A stretch of DNA of 64,000 nucleotides, taken from Gp6-AA40 sp035496255. Lineage in GTDB: Bacteria > Acidobacteriota > Vicinamibacteria > Vicinamibacterales > UBA2999. Both the position numbers and the translations under genes were made by a program. Where the stretch lies: the NCBI GenBank assembly GCA_035496255.1, contig DATJEU010000122.1, positions 18,195-82,194 on the forward strand, given 5' to 3'. The number at the start of each line of letters is the position of its first letter. Positions within the stretch are counted from its first letter, which is position 1. Shown in pieces: positions 18,074-26,054 of this stretch. The notes under the pieces were generated by a model that saw nothing but the letters and a program-made list of their open reading frames with translations, was not told the origin of the DNA and searched no databases.

Positions 18074-18079
18074 ATTCTA
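18074..18079 (-). promoter_or_regulatory. -10 box for cobS
   Basis: TAGAAT on the minus strand ends about 9 bases before the GTG start at 18064, with no ribosome-binding site. This is consistent with a leaderless cobS mRNA. Confidence 0.4.
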
Positions 18080-18147
18080 GCGGGGTCCCCGCCGCGCACG
18101 CCTGCGCGGTGGGGTGCTCTTGGGAATCGCGCTAGGATTTCTGCGCC

Positions 18148-19437
18148 GTGAAAAACGCATACCTCCTGATCCTGGCGGCGTTGCTGCTGTTCTCCGGATC
18201 GCTCGTGGCCCTGCAGGCGCCGGCGATTCCGTTTGCGGCGACACCGTCACCGGTGCCGGCGCGTCCCGCGGGTGCGCCAGGGATCGCTGTTCCGGCGGCG
18301 CTCGGCCAGCGAACCTATGTCGGGTCGCTCGCGTGCCGACAGTGTCACGCCTCCGAGTACGAGCGTTGGTCTCACACCCGCATGGCCAACATCGTCACCG
18401 ACCCGACGCAGCATCCGGAAGTGGTGCTACCCGACTTTTCGAAGCCCGATCCGGTGCTGACGTTCAAGCTGTCGGACGTCGCGTTCGTCTACGGCACCAA
18501 GTGGAAGCAGCGCTACTTCACAAAGGTCGGGAACGACTATTTTCCGTTGCCGGCGCAGTGGGACGTGGCGCACAAGCAGTGGCGTGGCTACCACGTCGGG
18601 CCGAACACCGACTGGTGGGTCCCGTTCTATCCGGACGACAACATGAAGCGTCCGACCGGACCGCTCTGTGACGGCTGCCACTCGGTGAACTACAACATCC
18701 AGACGAAGGCGGTCACCGAGTGGAACGTCGGGTGCGAGCGCTGTCACGGGCCGGGCAGCGAGCACGTGCGGCGACCCTCGGCGGCGACGATCGTCAATCC
18801 CGCCAAACTCGATTACGTGCACGCCAATGACACCTGCATCCAGTGCCATTCGCAGGGACAGCCGCTGAAGAATCCGATTGCCGGCCAGTACTACGACTGG
18901 CCGGTCGGCTTCCATCAGGGCGGCAGCCTGCAGGACTACTGGAAACTCGAGGAGCACAAGCTGGGTGACACCAATTTCATGCACTTCGCCGACGGCACCG
19001 CGCACAAGAACCGGATGCAGGGCAACGATTTCGTGCAGAGTGTGATGTATCGCCGCGGCGTCACCTGCTTCGACTGCCATGACGTGCACGGTACGGGCAA
19101 CAACGCCGATCTGATCAAGCCGGTCGGGCAGGTCTGCCTGACGTGCCACGGCCCGACCTCGCCGAACGGCCCGCGCGCGCCGTCGATCGAAGCGCACACG
19201 CACCATCGGCCCGAGAGCACCGGATCGCAGTGCGTCAACTGCCACATGCCGAAGAACGCGCAGGAGATGGGCGACGTGAACGTGCGCAGCCATACGTTCG
19301 GGTTTGTCACGCCGGCGATGACCGACGCCTACAAGATCCCCAATCCGTGTACGAGCTGCCATACCGACAAGGACACGAAGTGGGCGACCGCGGCGCTGAA
19401 GTCGTGGGGGAATGTGTCGCCGTGGCGCGCTGAGTGA
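18148..19437 (+). CDS. Octaheme cytochrome c
   Basis: The 429-residue exported protein has a signal peptide (AYLLILAALLLFSGSLVALQA) and eight CxxCH heme sites: CRQCH, CDGCH, CERCH, CIQCH, CFDCH, CLTCH, CVNCH and CTSCH. The first site (YVGSLACRQCHASEYERW) and the CERCHGPGSEH segment match the cytochrome c554/doubled-CxxCH families. It is a periplasmic electron carrier or reductase. No lysine-ligated CxxCK site typical of NrfA was seen, so nitrite reductase is unlikely. The GTG start follows AGGA. It stands upstream of the sorbosone-dehydrogenase-like gene but is separated by a 278-base inverted repeat. Confidence 0.87.
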   Translation: MKNAYLLILAALLLFSGSLVALQAPAIPFAATPSPVPARPAGAPGIAVPAALGQRTYVGSLACRQCHASEYERWSHTRMANIVTDPTQHPEVVLPDFSKPDPVLTFKLSDVAFVYGTKWKQRYFTKVGNDYFPLPAQWDVAHKQWRGYHVGPNTDWWVPFYPDDNMKRPTGPLCDGCHSVNYNIQTKAVTEWNVGCERCHGPGSEHVRRPSAATIVNPAKLDYVHANDTCIQCHSQGQPLKNPIAGQYYDWPVGFHQGGSLQDYWKLEEHKLGDTNFMHFADGTAHKNRMQGNDFVQSVMYRRGVTCFDCHDVHGTGNNADLIKPVGQVCLTCHGPTSPNGPRAPSIEAHTHHRPESTGSQCVNCHMPKNAQEMGDVNVRSHTFGFVTPAMTDAYKIPNPCTSCHTDKDTKWATAALKSWGNVSPWRAE

Positions 19438-19446
19438 GATATCCAG

Positions 19447-19660
19447 ACGGAGGAGACGGAGGAGACGGAGGAAACGGTTCAACAGGAGGAACGGAGGACC
19501 GGAGACGAACGGAGGCATCGAGGTGGACTGCGGCACGAGCGGTTGCCGGCTGGCCGCCTTTGGCGTTGCGGCCCGTAGGGCCGCAAGCCGGCAACCGCTT
19601 CCGTTCGTCTCCGTTTCTCCGTTTCCCCTGTGGAACCGTTATCTCTGCCATCTCGGTTGT
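19447..19660. repeat. Long nested inverted repeat between cytochrome and dehydrogenase genes
   Basis: The left arm (19447-19512) is purine-rich, with ACGGAGGAG-type units and AACGGTTCAACAGGAGG. The right arm (19595-19660) is its imperfect complement (CGTTCGTCTCCGTTTCTCCG, CCCCTGTGGAACCGTT). The enclosed segment contains a second stem, GCGGTTGCCGGC...GCCGGCAACCGC. Inside that is a third, TTGCGGCCC-GTA-GGGCCGCAA (19566-19586). No ORF of note lies in it. It could be an mRNA-stabilising or terminating structure, or a decayed mobile miniature element. Confidence 0.7.
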
Positions 19661-19715
19661 CTCAGGACGTTGGGGTAGGATCTGCGCTTCTTTTCTTTTG
19701 ACCGTGGAGAATGCA

Positions 19716-21167
19716 ATGAAGTCGTCAGTCCTGATGGCCCTGGCCGGAGCCGCGATTACCGGCGGCGTCCTCGTGGCGCAGCAAACCTCGCCCGCGCCGA
19801 TCTCGAAGCCGACCGCGCTGCCGAAGGTCGGACCGGCGAACCCGAAATTGAGCCGCACGATCCCGAAGCCGGAGGCGTTGCAGCCGAGGGTCCCGGACGG
19901 GTTCACCGTGTCCGTGTACGCGGAACTGCAGGCGCCGCGCATGATGGTTTACGCGCCCAATGGCGATCTGTTCGTCAGCTCGCCGGCCGCCAACAACATC
20001 ACGGTCCTGCGCGATGCCAACAACAACGGCACGATCGAGGAGGGCGAGAAGAGCGTGTTCGCGGCCGGTGATCCGCCGGCGGCTCGCCGCGGCGGCGGTG
20101 GCGGTGGTGGTGGCGCCCGTCCCGGGGGCGGCCGTCCAGGAGGCGGCGGTGGGGCGCGGCCCGGTGGCGGGGGCCGCGGCTTCGGCGGCGCACCGACGGC
20201 CGCGACGCCGAACACCGAGGTGAACCCGACGGTCAACGGTGCGCTGCTCGGTGCGAACGCGCCGGCATGTATGCCGCCGCCGGACTTCGTCCAGAAGGGC
20301 GCCGGCGAGATTGCGGCGCCGTTCGGCCTGGCATTCCATGACGGGTATCTCTACGTCGGCAATACCGGGTCGCTGGTGCGGCTGAAATACGCGAACGGCG
20401 ATCTGAAGGCGGCGGGACAGCCCGAGAAGGTGATGGACCTGCCGACCGGCGGGCACTCGACGCGCAACGTCCTGTTCAATCGCGCCGGCACGAAGATGTA
20501 CGTGTCCGTCGGCTCGGGCTCGAACAACAACGCTGGTGAAGACTGCCGGCGCGCCGCGATTCTCGAGTTCAATCCGGACGGATCCGGCTACCGCGTGTTC
20601 GCGTCGGGCATCCGCAATCCGGTCGGCCTCGCGTGGCAGCCGGGCACCAACACGCTGTGGACCGCGATGAACGAACGCGACAACCTCGGTGACGACCTCG
20701 TGCCCGACTACGCGACGTCGGTCAAGGAGGGCGGCTTCTACGGCTGGCCGTACTCGTACATCGGCTCGCACTACGATCCACGCTACGAAGGCGCATTCCC
20801 CGATCTGGTCAAGCGCGCGATTGTGCCCGACATTCTGCTGCAAGCACATGCCGCCGCGCTCGGCCTGACCTTCTACGACGGCAATCAATTTCCGCAGCGC
20901 TACCGCAACGGCATCTTCATCGCCGAACACGGTTCGTGGAACCGGTCGGCGGCGGCAGGGTACAAGGTGGTGTTCGTCGCGATGAACAATGGCAGGCCGG
21001 GAACGGTGGAAGACTTCCTCACCGGCTTCCTCGCCAGCACCGGCGAGGGCGGCAGCGCGATCGAAACATGGGGACGTCCGGTGGGCGTCACGGTTGCGAA
21101 GGACGGCTCGCTGCTCGTGTCGGATGACGGCGGCAACCGGATCTGGAAGATCACCGCGAAGAAGTAA
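19716..21167 (+). CDS. Secreted sorbosone-dehydrogenase/PQQ-type beta-propeller protein
   Basis: The 483-residue exported protein has a signal peptide (MKSSVLMALAGAAITGGVLVAQ). Propeller segments are typical of L-sorbosone dehydrogenase-like proteins: PDGFTVSVYAELQAPRMMVYAPNGDLFVS, GLAFHDGYLYVGNTGSLVRL, FASGIRNPVGLAWQPGT, FIAEHGSWNRS and LLVSDDGGNRIWKI. An unusual Gly/Arg/Pro-rich insert of about 50 residues interrupts the propeller near residue 125-180. The substrate is unknown; a periplasmic sugar or alcohol oxidation role is inferred from the family. The ATG at 19716 has GGAG 6 bases upstream. It may pass electrons to the cytochrome upstream, which is inference only. Confidence 0.78.
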   Translation: MKSSVLMALAGAAITGGVLVAQQTSPAPISKPTALPKVGPANPKLSRTIPKPEALQPRVPDGFTVSVYAELQAPRMMVYAPNGDLFVSSPAANNITVLRDANNNGTIEEGEKSVFAAGDPPAARRGGGGGGGGARPGGGRPGGGGGARPGGGGRGFGGAPTAATPNTEVNPTVNGALLGANAPACMPPPDFVQKGAGEIAAPFGLAFHDGYLYVGNTGSLVRLKYANGDLKAAGQPEKVMDLPTGGHSTRNVLFNRAGTKMYVSVGSGSNNNAGEDCRRAAILEFNPDGSGYRVFASGIRNPVGLAWQPGTNTLWTAMNERDNLGDDLVPDYATSVKEGGFYGWPYSYIGSHYDPRYEGAFPDLVKRAIVPDILLQAHAAALGLTFYDGNQFPQRYRNGIFIAEHGSWNRSAAAGYKVVFVAMNNGRPGTVEDFLTGFLASTGEGGSAIETWGRPVGVTVAKDGSLLVSDDGGNRIWKITAKK

Positions 21168-21180
21168 CGAGTCTCCGCGC

Positions 21181-21204
21181 GGGCGAGCCGCACAAGGCTC
21201 GCCC
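21181..21204. repeat. Hairpin element GGGCGAGCC-GCACAA-GGCTCGCCC
   Basis: A perfect 9-base-arm inverted repeat lies between the convergent dehydrogenase and permease genes. It is a plausible bidirectional terminator and a member of the dispersed hairpin family. Confidence 0.7.
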
Positions 21205-21227
21205 TATACACGACGTCAATTCGCACT

Positions 21228-23900
21228 CTAGTCAACCCGCAACGCGTCGAGCGGGTCGACGCGCAACACCCGCCGCACCGGCGCGATGGTGGCGGCAAGC
21301 GCCGCCATCGCCAGCACTGTGGCTGCCAGGCTGAAACTCGTGAGGTCGAGCGGCGTCACTCCGTAGAGCAGCGCGGCGAGCAGACGGGTCGCTGCCGCAG
21401 CGACTGGAATGCCGACCGCCATTCCCAGCAACGTCGGGCCGAGCATCTGCGCAGTGACCAGTCGCAGGACCTCGCGTCGGCCGGCGCCGAGCGCGATCCG
21501 GATGCCGAACTCCTTCGTCCGCTGCGCCACCGCATAGCTGCCGACGCCATACACGCCGATCGCGGCAATCAACAGCGCGACCATCGCCAGCGCCGTGAAG
21601 ATCGCGGCGCTTTGCCGCTCGGTCTGCATCGCCGCGGCGACGCGGTTTTCCATCGGCATCACGTCGGCAATCACGGCGGCCGGGTCGACGCGCCAGATCG
21701 CGCGGCGCACGTCTTCTGCGATCCGTCCCGGTGGAACCCCATTGGTGCGCACCATGACCGACATCAATCCGTAATAGATGTGGGACACCGCCATTTGCGA
21801 CAGCGGCAGGAACAGCACGGGCGCGACCGGATCGCGGAGCGTCGACCCGGAGACGTCGTGGACCACACCGACGACCGTGAGCGAGCGCCTGTCGACGAGA
21901 ATGTGCGCGCCGAGCAGGGACCGTCGGTGTGGCGCGAAGTGGCGTTGAAAGGCCTCGTTGACGATCGCCACCAGTTCGGTATCGGCGGCGTCTCCGTCGC
22001 GGAAATCCCGGCCCTCAATCAGCGGCGTCCGCATCGTGTCGAAATAAGCGGGCGTGACGAAGGGCGCACTCACGAACGAGTTGTCCGGCCCGCTTGGAGA
22101 GGCGACGCCTTCGATCGAGATGCCGTTGAAGCCTGCGCCGCCAAACGTGAGAGGGGCCATGGTGACGAGGCCGACCGAGCGCACGCCGGCGACTGCGCCG
22201 ATATTGTTCCGAACCTCGGCTGCCAGGCGGTCGATGATGGCGCTGGCGGCGCCGATATCGGTGGCCGGTCGCAGCCGGTTGGGTGTCATCGACAACCGCA
22301 GCGTCAGCACATTGTGGGCGTTGAAGCCGTGGTCCGATTGATCGAGGTGCCGAACCGTCTGCGCCAGCAGCACGGCCCCGAGGACGAGGACGAACGTGAA
22401 GCCGACTTCGACGGCAAGCAGCAGCCGGCGGATCCGGGTACGTCCACTCATCGCCGGCGTGCCGCTGTCGCTGAACGCCGCTGTTACATCGAGGCTCCTG
22501 ACCGATGCGAGCGACACGAGTCCACAACCCAGCCCGGCGGCGAGCGCGACGGCCCCGTTGAAGGCGAAGACACGCCAGTCGATGCTGATGGCGGCGACGT
22601 GCGGCATCCGATCGGCGAGGAGTGGCCGCGCCGCAGCGCTCACCCAGGTGGTCCCGAGGAGCGCCAGCGCGGAGGCGATCGCGGCGAGCACCACGCTCTC
22701 GGTAATGACGAGGCGAACCAGACGGCCGAAGCCTGCGCCAATGGCCGAGCGGACCGCGAACTCGCGCCGGCGCACCGAGGCACGCGCCAGCAGCAGACTG
22801 GAGACGTTCGCGCACGCGACCAGCAGCACCAGCGCGACCGTCCCCATCACCAGCAGCAGCCACTGTCGCAATCGATTCGCGAGCCGTTCATGAAGCGGCT
22901 CGACGGCCGGCGCGGCGCGACTCCGAAAACCCGCGGGGAAGCGAGCCAGTGATATGTCGCGATAGGCGGGAAGCAGTTGTGCGCGAACCTGGCCGGCTGC
23001 CGCGCCGGGCGCCAGCCGGCCGAGCACGTTGATCGCCGTCGCCGTCGTCGCCACCATCAGGATCGCGGGCTGCGGACTCTCCGACACGCCGGTGGCGGGA
23101 ATCCATCCCGTGACGGGAAAGCGAAAGGCGGGCGCCGCCACGCCGACGACCGTTACCGGCCGCGTGTCGATGTCGAGGTGGCGGCCGATGACGGCGGGGT
23201 CGCCACTGAAGCGGTGCTGCCAGGCGTCGTGGCTCAGGATCGCGACTGCTGGCGCTCCGGGCCGGCTGTCGGCTTCGGTGAAATCGCGCCCTGCGATGAC
23301 CGGCACGCCGAGGAATGAGAAGAAATTCCACGCGACACCCGCGCGATCGATGCTGGACGAGACGCCCCCGTCGACGAGCGTCGCCGCCTGCGTTCCGTCG
23401 AAACTCGTGAAGCCGGTCATCAGCGTCGCGGCCGATCGCCACGCGTCGATGGTGGCGCGCGAGATGACCGGGATCGGCGCCGGCGTGATCACGACGAGCG
23501 CAGCGGGATCGCGGTAGGGCAGTGGCCGCAGGACGACGGCGTTGAAGGCGCTGAAGAGGGCGGTGTTCGCGCCGATGCCGATGGTGAGGGTGAGAATCGC
23601 GGCGAACGCAAAGCCCCGGTGCCGGTTCAACGTGCGCAGCAGCTGCCACGCATCACGTCTCGCATCGTCCATCCAGACAAAGGAACGCGCATCACGGTGC
23701 AGTTCTTTCGCCTGTTCAACACCCCCCAATGCCAGTGCCGCCGCGCGTCGTGCCTCGTCCGGCGACAGGCCGCGCCGGCGATAGTCCTCTTCGATCAGCG
23801 CACGGTGCGCGGCGAGCTCGCGCGCGAGGTCGGTTTCACCCCGATCCGGTCGCAGTGCGTGCCGGAGACGTTGGACGACGCGATGTACGCCCGCGGTCAC
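21228..23900 (-). CDS. FtsX/MacB-type ABC permease of the acidobacterial ADOP kind
   Basis: The 890-residue protein has the ADOP layout. An N-terminal soluble segment (DLARELAAHRALIEEDYRRRGLSPDEARRAAALALGG) precedes two MacB_PCD/FtsX halves. These are recognisable by NRHRGFAFAAILTLTIGIGANTALFSAFNAVVLRPLPY, LLVACANVSSLLLARASVRRREFAVRSAIG and GVYGVGSYAVAQRTKEFGIRIALGAGRREV. The protein ends in VDPLDALRVD. No ATPase gene is adjacent, as is usual for these orphan permeases. The GTG start overlaps the padR stop (GTGA), so the two are translationally coupled and padR probably regulates it. Substrate unknown; efflux or membrane-stress roles are family guesses. Confidence 0.88.
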   Translation of the reverse strand: MTAGVHRVVQRLRHALRPDRGETDLARELAAHRALIEEDYRRRGLSPDEARRAAALALGGVEQAKELHRDARSFVWMDDARRDAWQLLRTLNRHRGFAFAAILTLTIGIGANTALFSAFNAVVLRPLPYRDPAALVVITPAPIPVISRATIDAWRSAATLMTGFTSFDGTQAATLVDGGVSSSIDRAGVAWNFFSFLGVPVIAGRDFTEADSRPGAPAVAILSHDAWQHRFSGDPAVIGRHLDIDTRPVTVVGVAAPAFRFPVTGWIPATGVSESPQPAILMVATTATAINVLGRLAPGAAAGQVRAQLLPAYRDISLARFPAGFRSRAAPAVEPLHERLANRLRQWLLLVMGTVALVLLVACANVSSLLLARASVRRREFAVRSAIGAGFGRLVRLVITESVVLAAIASALALLGTTWVSAAARPLLADRMPHVAAISIDWRVFAFNGAVALAAGLGCGLVSLASVRSLDVTAAFSDSGTPAMSGRTRIRRLLLAVEVGFTFVLVLGAVLLAQTVRHLDQSDHGFNAHNVLTLRLSMTPNRLRPATDIGAASAIIDRLAAEVRNNIGAVAGVRSVGLVTMAPLTFGGAGFNGISIEGVASPSGPDNSFVSAPFVTPAYFDTMRTPLIEGRDFRDGDAADTELVAIVNEAFQRHFAPHRRSLLGAHILVDRRSLTVVGVVHDVSGSTLRDPVAPVLFLPLSQMAVSHIYYGLMSVMVRTNGVPPGRIAEDVRRAIWRVDPAAVIADVMPMENRVAAAMQTERQSAAIFTALAMVALLIAAIGVYGVGSYAVAQRTKEFGIRIALGAGRREVLRLVTAQMLGPTLLGMAVGIPVAAAATRLLAALLYGVTPLDLTSFSLAATVLAMAALAATIAPVRRVLRVDPLDALRVD

Positions 23901-24244
23901 ACGTCACCCGTCAGCAGTTTGTTGACGAGCGCCGACAGACGCTCCCACTTCTCGGTCTGCTGGGCGAGGGCCTTGGTGCCACGCGGCGTGATGGCGTAGA
24001 ACTTCGCCTCGCGGTTGCTCTCCGTCGTCTGCCACGAGCCTTTGATCCACCCTTTCTGCTCGAGGCGGACGAGGGCCGGATAGAGCGTCCCCTGGTTGAG
24101 CGTGAACGGGTGATCGGCGACCTGCTCGAGACGCGCGGCGAGGCCGTAGGCGTGCTGCGGTCCCATCGCCGAAAGCGCGCGCAGGACGATCAGATCGAGG
24201 GTGCCCTGCAGCAGCTCGACGCGCGGCGTGTGTTCACTTGGCAT
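23897..24244 (-). CDS. PadR-family transcriptional regulator
   Basis: The 115-residue protein is a complete short PadR: LLQGTLDLIVLRALSAMGPQHAYGLAARLEQ, then NQGTLYPALVRLEQKGWIKGSW and a wing/dimer helix ending KWERLSALVNKLL. The ATG at 24244 fits PadR length and has GGAG upstream; an in-frame upstream start at 24283 would add 13 unlikely residues and cross the putative operator. It is coupled to the ADOP permease downstream and presumably represses it until a ligand binds. Confidence 0.88.
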   Translation of the reverse strand: MPSEHTPRVELLQGTLDLIVLRALSAMGPQHAYGLAARLEQVADHPFTLNQGTLYPALVRLEQKGWIKGSWQTTESNREAKFYAITPRGTKALAQQTEKWERLSALVNKLLTGDV

Positions 24245-24245
24245 A

Positions 24246-24286
24246 CCAGTGGACTCCGGGCGAGACAGTTGCACGGAGACCACTGG
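24246..24286 (-). promoter_or_regulatory. Inverted repeat upstream of padR, possible operator
   Basis: CCAGTGGACTCC (24246-24257) and GGAGACCACTGG (24275-24286) are complementary at 11 of 12 positions, with a 17-base spacer. It directly abuts the padR start and overlaps its ribosome-binding site, which suits autoregulation. It could alternatively be an mRNA hairpin. Confidence 0.5.
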
Positions 24287-24304
24287 CGTGTCAAGTGGAA
24301 GCGA

Positions 24305-24673
24305 TCAGCCCGGTGTGACGCACGTTCCCGTGATGGTGCCGGTTCCGCTCCCGGACGGGGCGCTTTCGTCGAACGGCGCCGCCGGCGTGACGAAGAACGC
24401 GGTGGCTGTGTACGTGCCGGAATACGTGTCGCCCGAGCGATCGACCTTCACGACGGCGTGGATGTGGGCGCGCACGCCGAAGAAGCCCGGGTCCCATCCC
24501 ATGGCGATGAGGTTCAGCGAGTAGGTGCGCGGACCGATCTTCCGCCAGACTCCCTGACCGACGTCGGCCTGCGCCGGATTGCGGCCGGCTGAAAACATCA
24601 GTTCGGTGCCGTCCGAATGCCAGGCCTGAGTGCCGAAATCCGGCGGGTTGCCATCCATCTGACACTCCCACAA
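24305..24673 (-). CDS. Small beta-rich protein of unknown function, possibly missing its N-terminus
   Basis: The open frame of up to 122 residues (TTG at 24673 or ATG at 24658) encodes PDFGTQAWHSDGTELMFSAGRN ... GVWRKIGPRTYSLNLIAMGWD ... VRAHIHAVVKVDRSGDTYSGTYTATAF. This pattern is known from small secreted acidobacterial barrel proteins, which normally carry a signal peptide. None is present here. The upstream DNA contains a hexanucleotide repeat and a stop in this frame. It may be a truncated or frameshifted gene, or start at a non-standard codon. Confidence 0.5.
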   Translation of the reverse strand: MWECQMDGNPPDFGTQAWHSDGTELMFSAGRNPAQADVGQGVWRKIGPRTYSLNLIAMGWDPGFFGVRAHIHAVVKVDRSGDTYSGTYTATAFFVTPAAPFDESAPSGSGTGTITGTCVTPG

Positions 24674-24690
24674 CCCGAGATCGGCTCGCG

Positions 24691-24717
24691 GTCGTTGTCG
24701 TTGTCGTTGTCGTCGTC
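24691..24717. repeat. Hexanucleotide GTCGTT tandem repeat
   Basis: Four to five tandem units of GTCGTT/GTCGTC lie immediately upstream of the small beta-rich ORF. On the minus strand they read as alternating GAC AAC codons in one frame. Confidence 0.6.
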
Positions 24718-24855
24718 ACGCCGCGCGAGTGCGGCGGCCGGGGATTCGTCGAGCCGGTACACCGCCGGCACGGGATGCAGGTCGACCGGACCAGCCCGAT
24801 TGTGCCGTAGCGGCGCGGACGGTTTTCCCTACTTCCCCTTCCCCGCCGCGCCCTG

Positions 24856-24861
24856 TATTAT
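24856..24861 (+). promoter_or_regulatory. -10 box for the secreted protein gene at 24870
   Basis: TATTAT ends 8 bases before the ATG. There is no ribosome-binding site between them, so a leaderless transcript is likely. Confidence 0.4.
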
Positions 24862-24869
24862 TCGCGGCT

Positions 24870-25928
24870 ATGAATAAGGCTCTTATCCGTTCCGCGATTG
24901 TCATTTCGGTGTCCGCGCTGGCCGGTGGCGTGGGCGTACGTGCCCAGGCGCCGCAAGGTCCGAACAATGGTGTCCAGGTGGCGGTGCCCCAGGGCAACGC
25001 GGCGCAGCAGGCGGCCGATCGAACCGCCCAGCAGCGGCAGCAGAACGCCCGCGCCCGACTGGCGAACCAGCCTGCCCCTCGCACGGCCGACGGCCACATC
25101 ATCATGGGCCAGACCGTCATGTCGAAGGGCGTCTGGATCGGCAGCAACCTTGGGTTTTGTAACGGCAACACGGTGGATGCGCCGACGTCACTGAATCCCG
25201 GTGCGGGCGCCCAGGGTGGTCAGCAGGCAGGACGCGCGGGTGCCGCGGGTGCGCGAGCCGGCGGCGCCGCCGCGGGACGAGCGGGTGGGGCGGCGGCCGG
25301 ACGAGGGGGTGGCGGTGGATTCGGACGCGGCGCTGCCGGTCCGTGCACGCCGATTCCGTATCAGGCATGGGCGCGCGGCGTCTCCGATGATCGCCGCCGC
25401 ATGCAGCTCGAGCCGCACACGCGCTGCAAGCCGTCGGGTGGTCCGCGTCAGTGGTTGACGCCGTATGGCGCCGAGTTCCTCGAATTGCCCGAGATCAAAC
25501 GCGCCTACATCTTCGACATTGGCGGTCCGCATACCTACCGCACGATCTACATGGACGGCCGCAAGCATCCGGAGCATCTCACCCCGAGCTTCTACGGCCA
25601 CTCGATCGGCTGGTGGGAAGGCGACACCCTCGTGGTCGACACGGTCGGCTTCAACGAGGACTTCTGGATCGATCGCGGCCAACTGCCGACGACGACGCAG
25701 CTCCACCTGATCGAGAAGTACACGCGCACCTCGCTCGACACGATGAAGTACGAACTGACGATCGACGATCCGGGCGCCTACACGAAACCGTTCACCGCCA
25801 CCTCGAACCTGCGCTGGGAAGACGGGACGGAGCTCTACGAGTACGTCTGTCAGGAAGAGAACTACGCCTTCACACTGATGGTCGGCGAAGGCACGAAGGT
25901 CGACCGCACCAGCCCGATCGTTCCGTAG
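24870..25928 (+). CDS. Large-family acidobacterial secreted protein, function unknown
   Basis: The 352-residue protein has a signal peptide (ALIRSAIVISVSALAGGVGVRAQ) and a Gln/Ala/Arg-rich linker. A Gly/Ala/Arg low-complexity segment covers about residues 110-155. The conserved part contains YQAWARGVSDDRRR, EPHTRCKPSGGPRQ, FLELPEIKRAYIFDIGGPHTYR, SFYGHSIGWWEGDTLVVDTVGFNED and YEYVCQEENYA. I recognise this pattern from many Acidobacteria genomes where it is annotated only as hypothetical. Two or three conserved cysteines may pair. Nothing in the neighbourhood suggests a role. Confidence 0.75.
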   Translation: MNKALIRSAIVISVSALAGGVGVRAQAPQGPNNGVQVAVPQGNAAQQAADRTAQQRQQNARARLANQPAPRTADGHIIMGQTVMSKGVWIGSNLGFCNGNTVDAPTSLNPGAGAQGGQQAGRAGAAGARAGGAAAGRAGGAAAGRGGGGGFGRGAAGPCTPIPYQAWARGVSDDRRRMQLEPHTRCKPSGGPRQWLTPYGAEFLELPEIKRAYIFDIGGPHTYRTIYMDGRKHPEHLTPSFYGHSIGWWEGDTLVVDTVGFNEDFWIDRGQLPTTTQLHLIEKYTRTSLDTMKYELTIDDPGAYTKPFTATSNLRWEDGTELYEYVCQEENYAFTLMVGEGTKVDRTSPIVP

Positions 25929-25947
25929 CAGCAGCGAGATCTGTCCT

Positions 25948-25970
25948 GGGCGGGCCGTAAAGGCCCGCCC
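25948..25970. repeat. Hairpin element GGGCGGGCC-GTAAA-GGCCCGCCC
   Basis: A perfect 9-base-arm inverted repeat with loop GTAAA lies after the stop at 25928. It pairs in design with the element at 26032, whose loop on the opposite strand is also GTAAA but whose arm sequence differs at two base pairs. Confidence 0.75.
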
Positions 25971-26031
25971 CGCTGATCCAGCTGCTCCCGATAGAATTGC
26001 TGATCCATCGGCTCCCGACTGAATCGCGGCG

Positions 26032-26054
26032 GGGCAGACCTTTACGGTCTGCCC
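26032..26054. repeat. Hairpin element GGGCAGACC-TTTAC-GGTCTGCCC containing the rsmE stop codon
   Basis: A perfect 9-base-arm inverted repeat. The rsmE stop TAA (26042-26044 on the minus strand) lies in the loop, and one arm encodes the last residues Gly-Arg-Pro. Confidence 0.75.

Noticed and set aside
18148..19437. Pentaheme nitrite reductase NrfA
   Set aside because: There are eight CxxCH sites and no CxxCK active-site motif.
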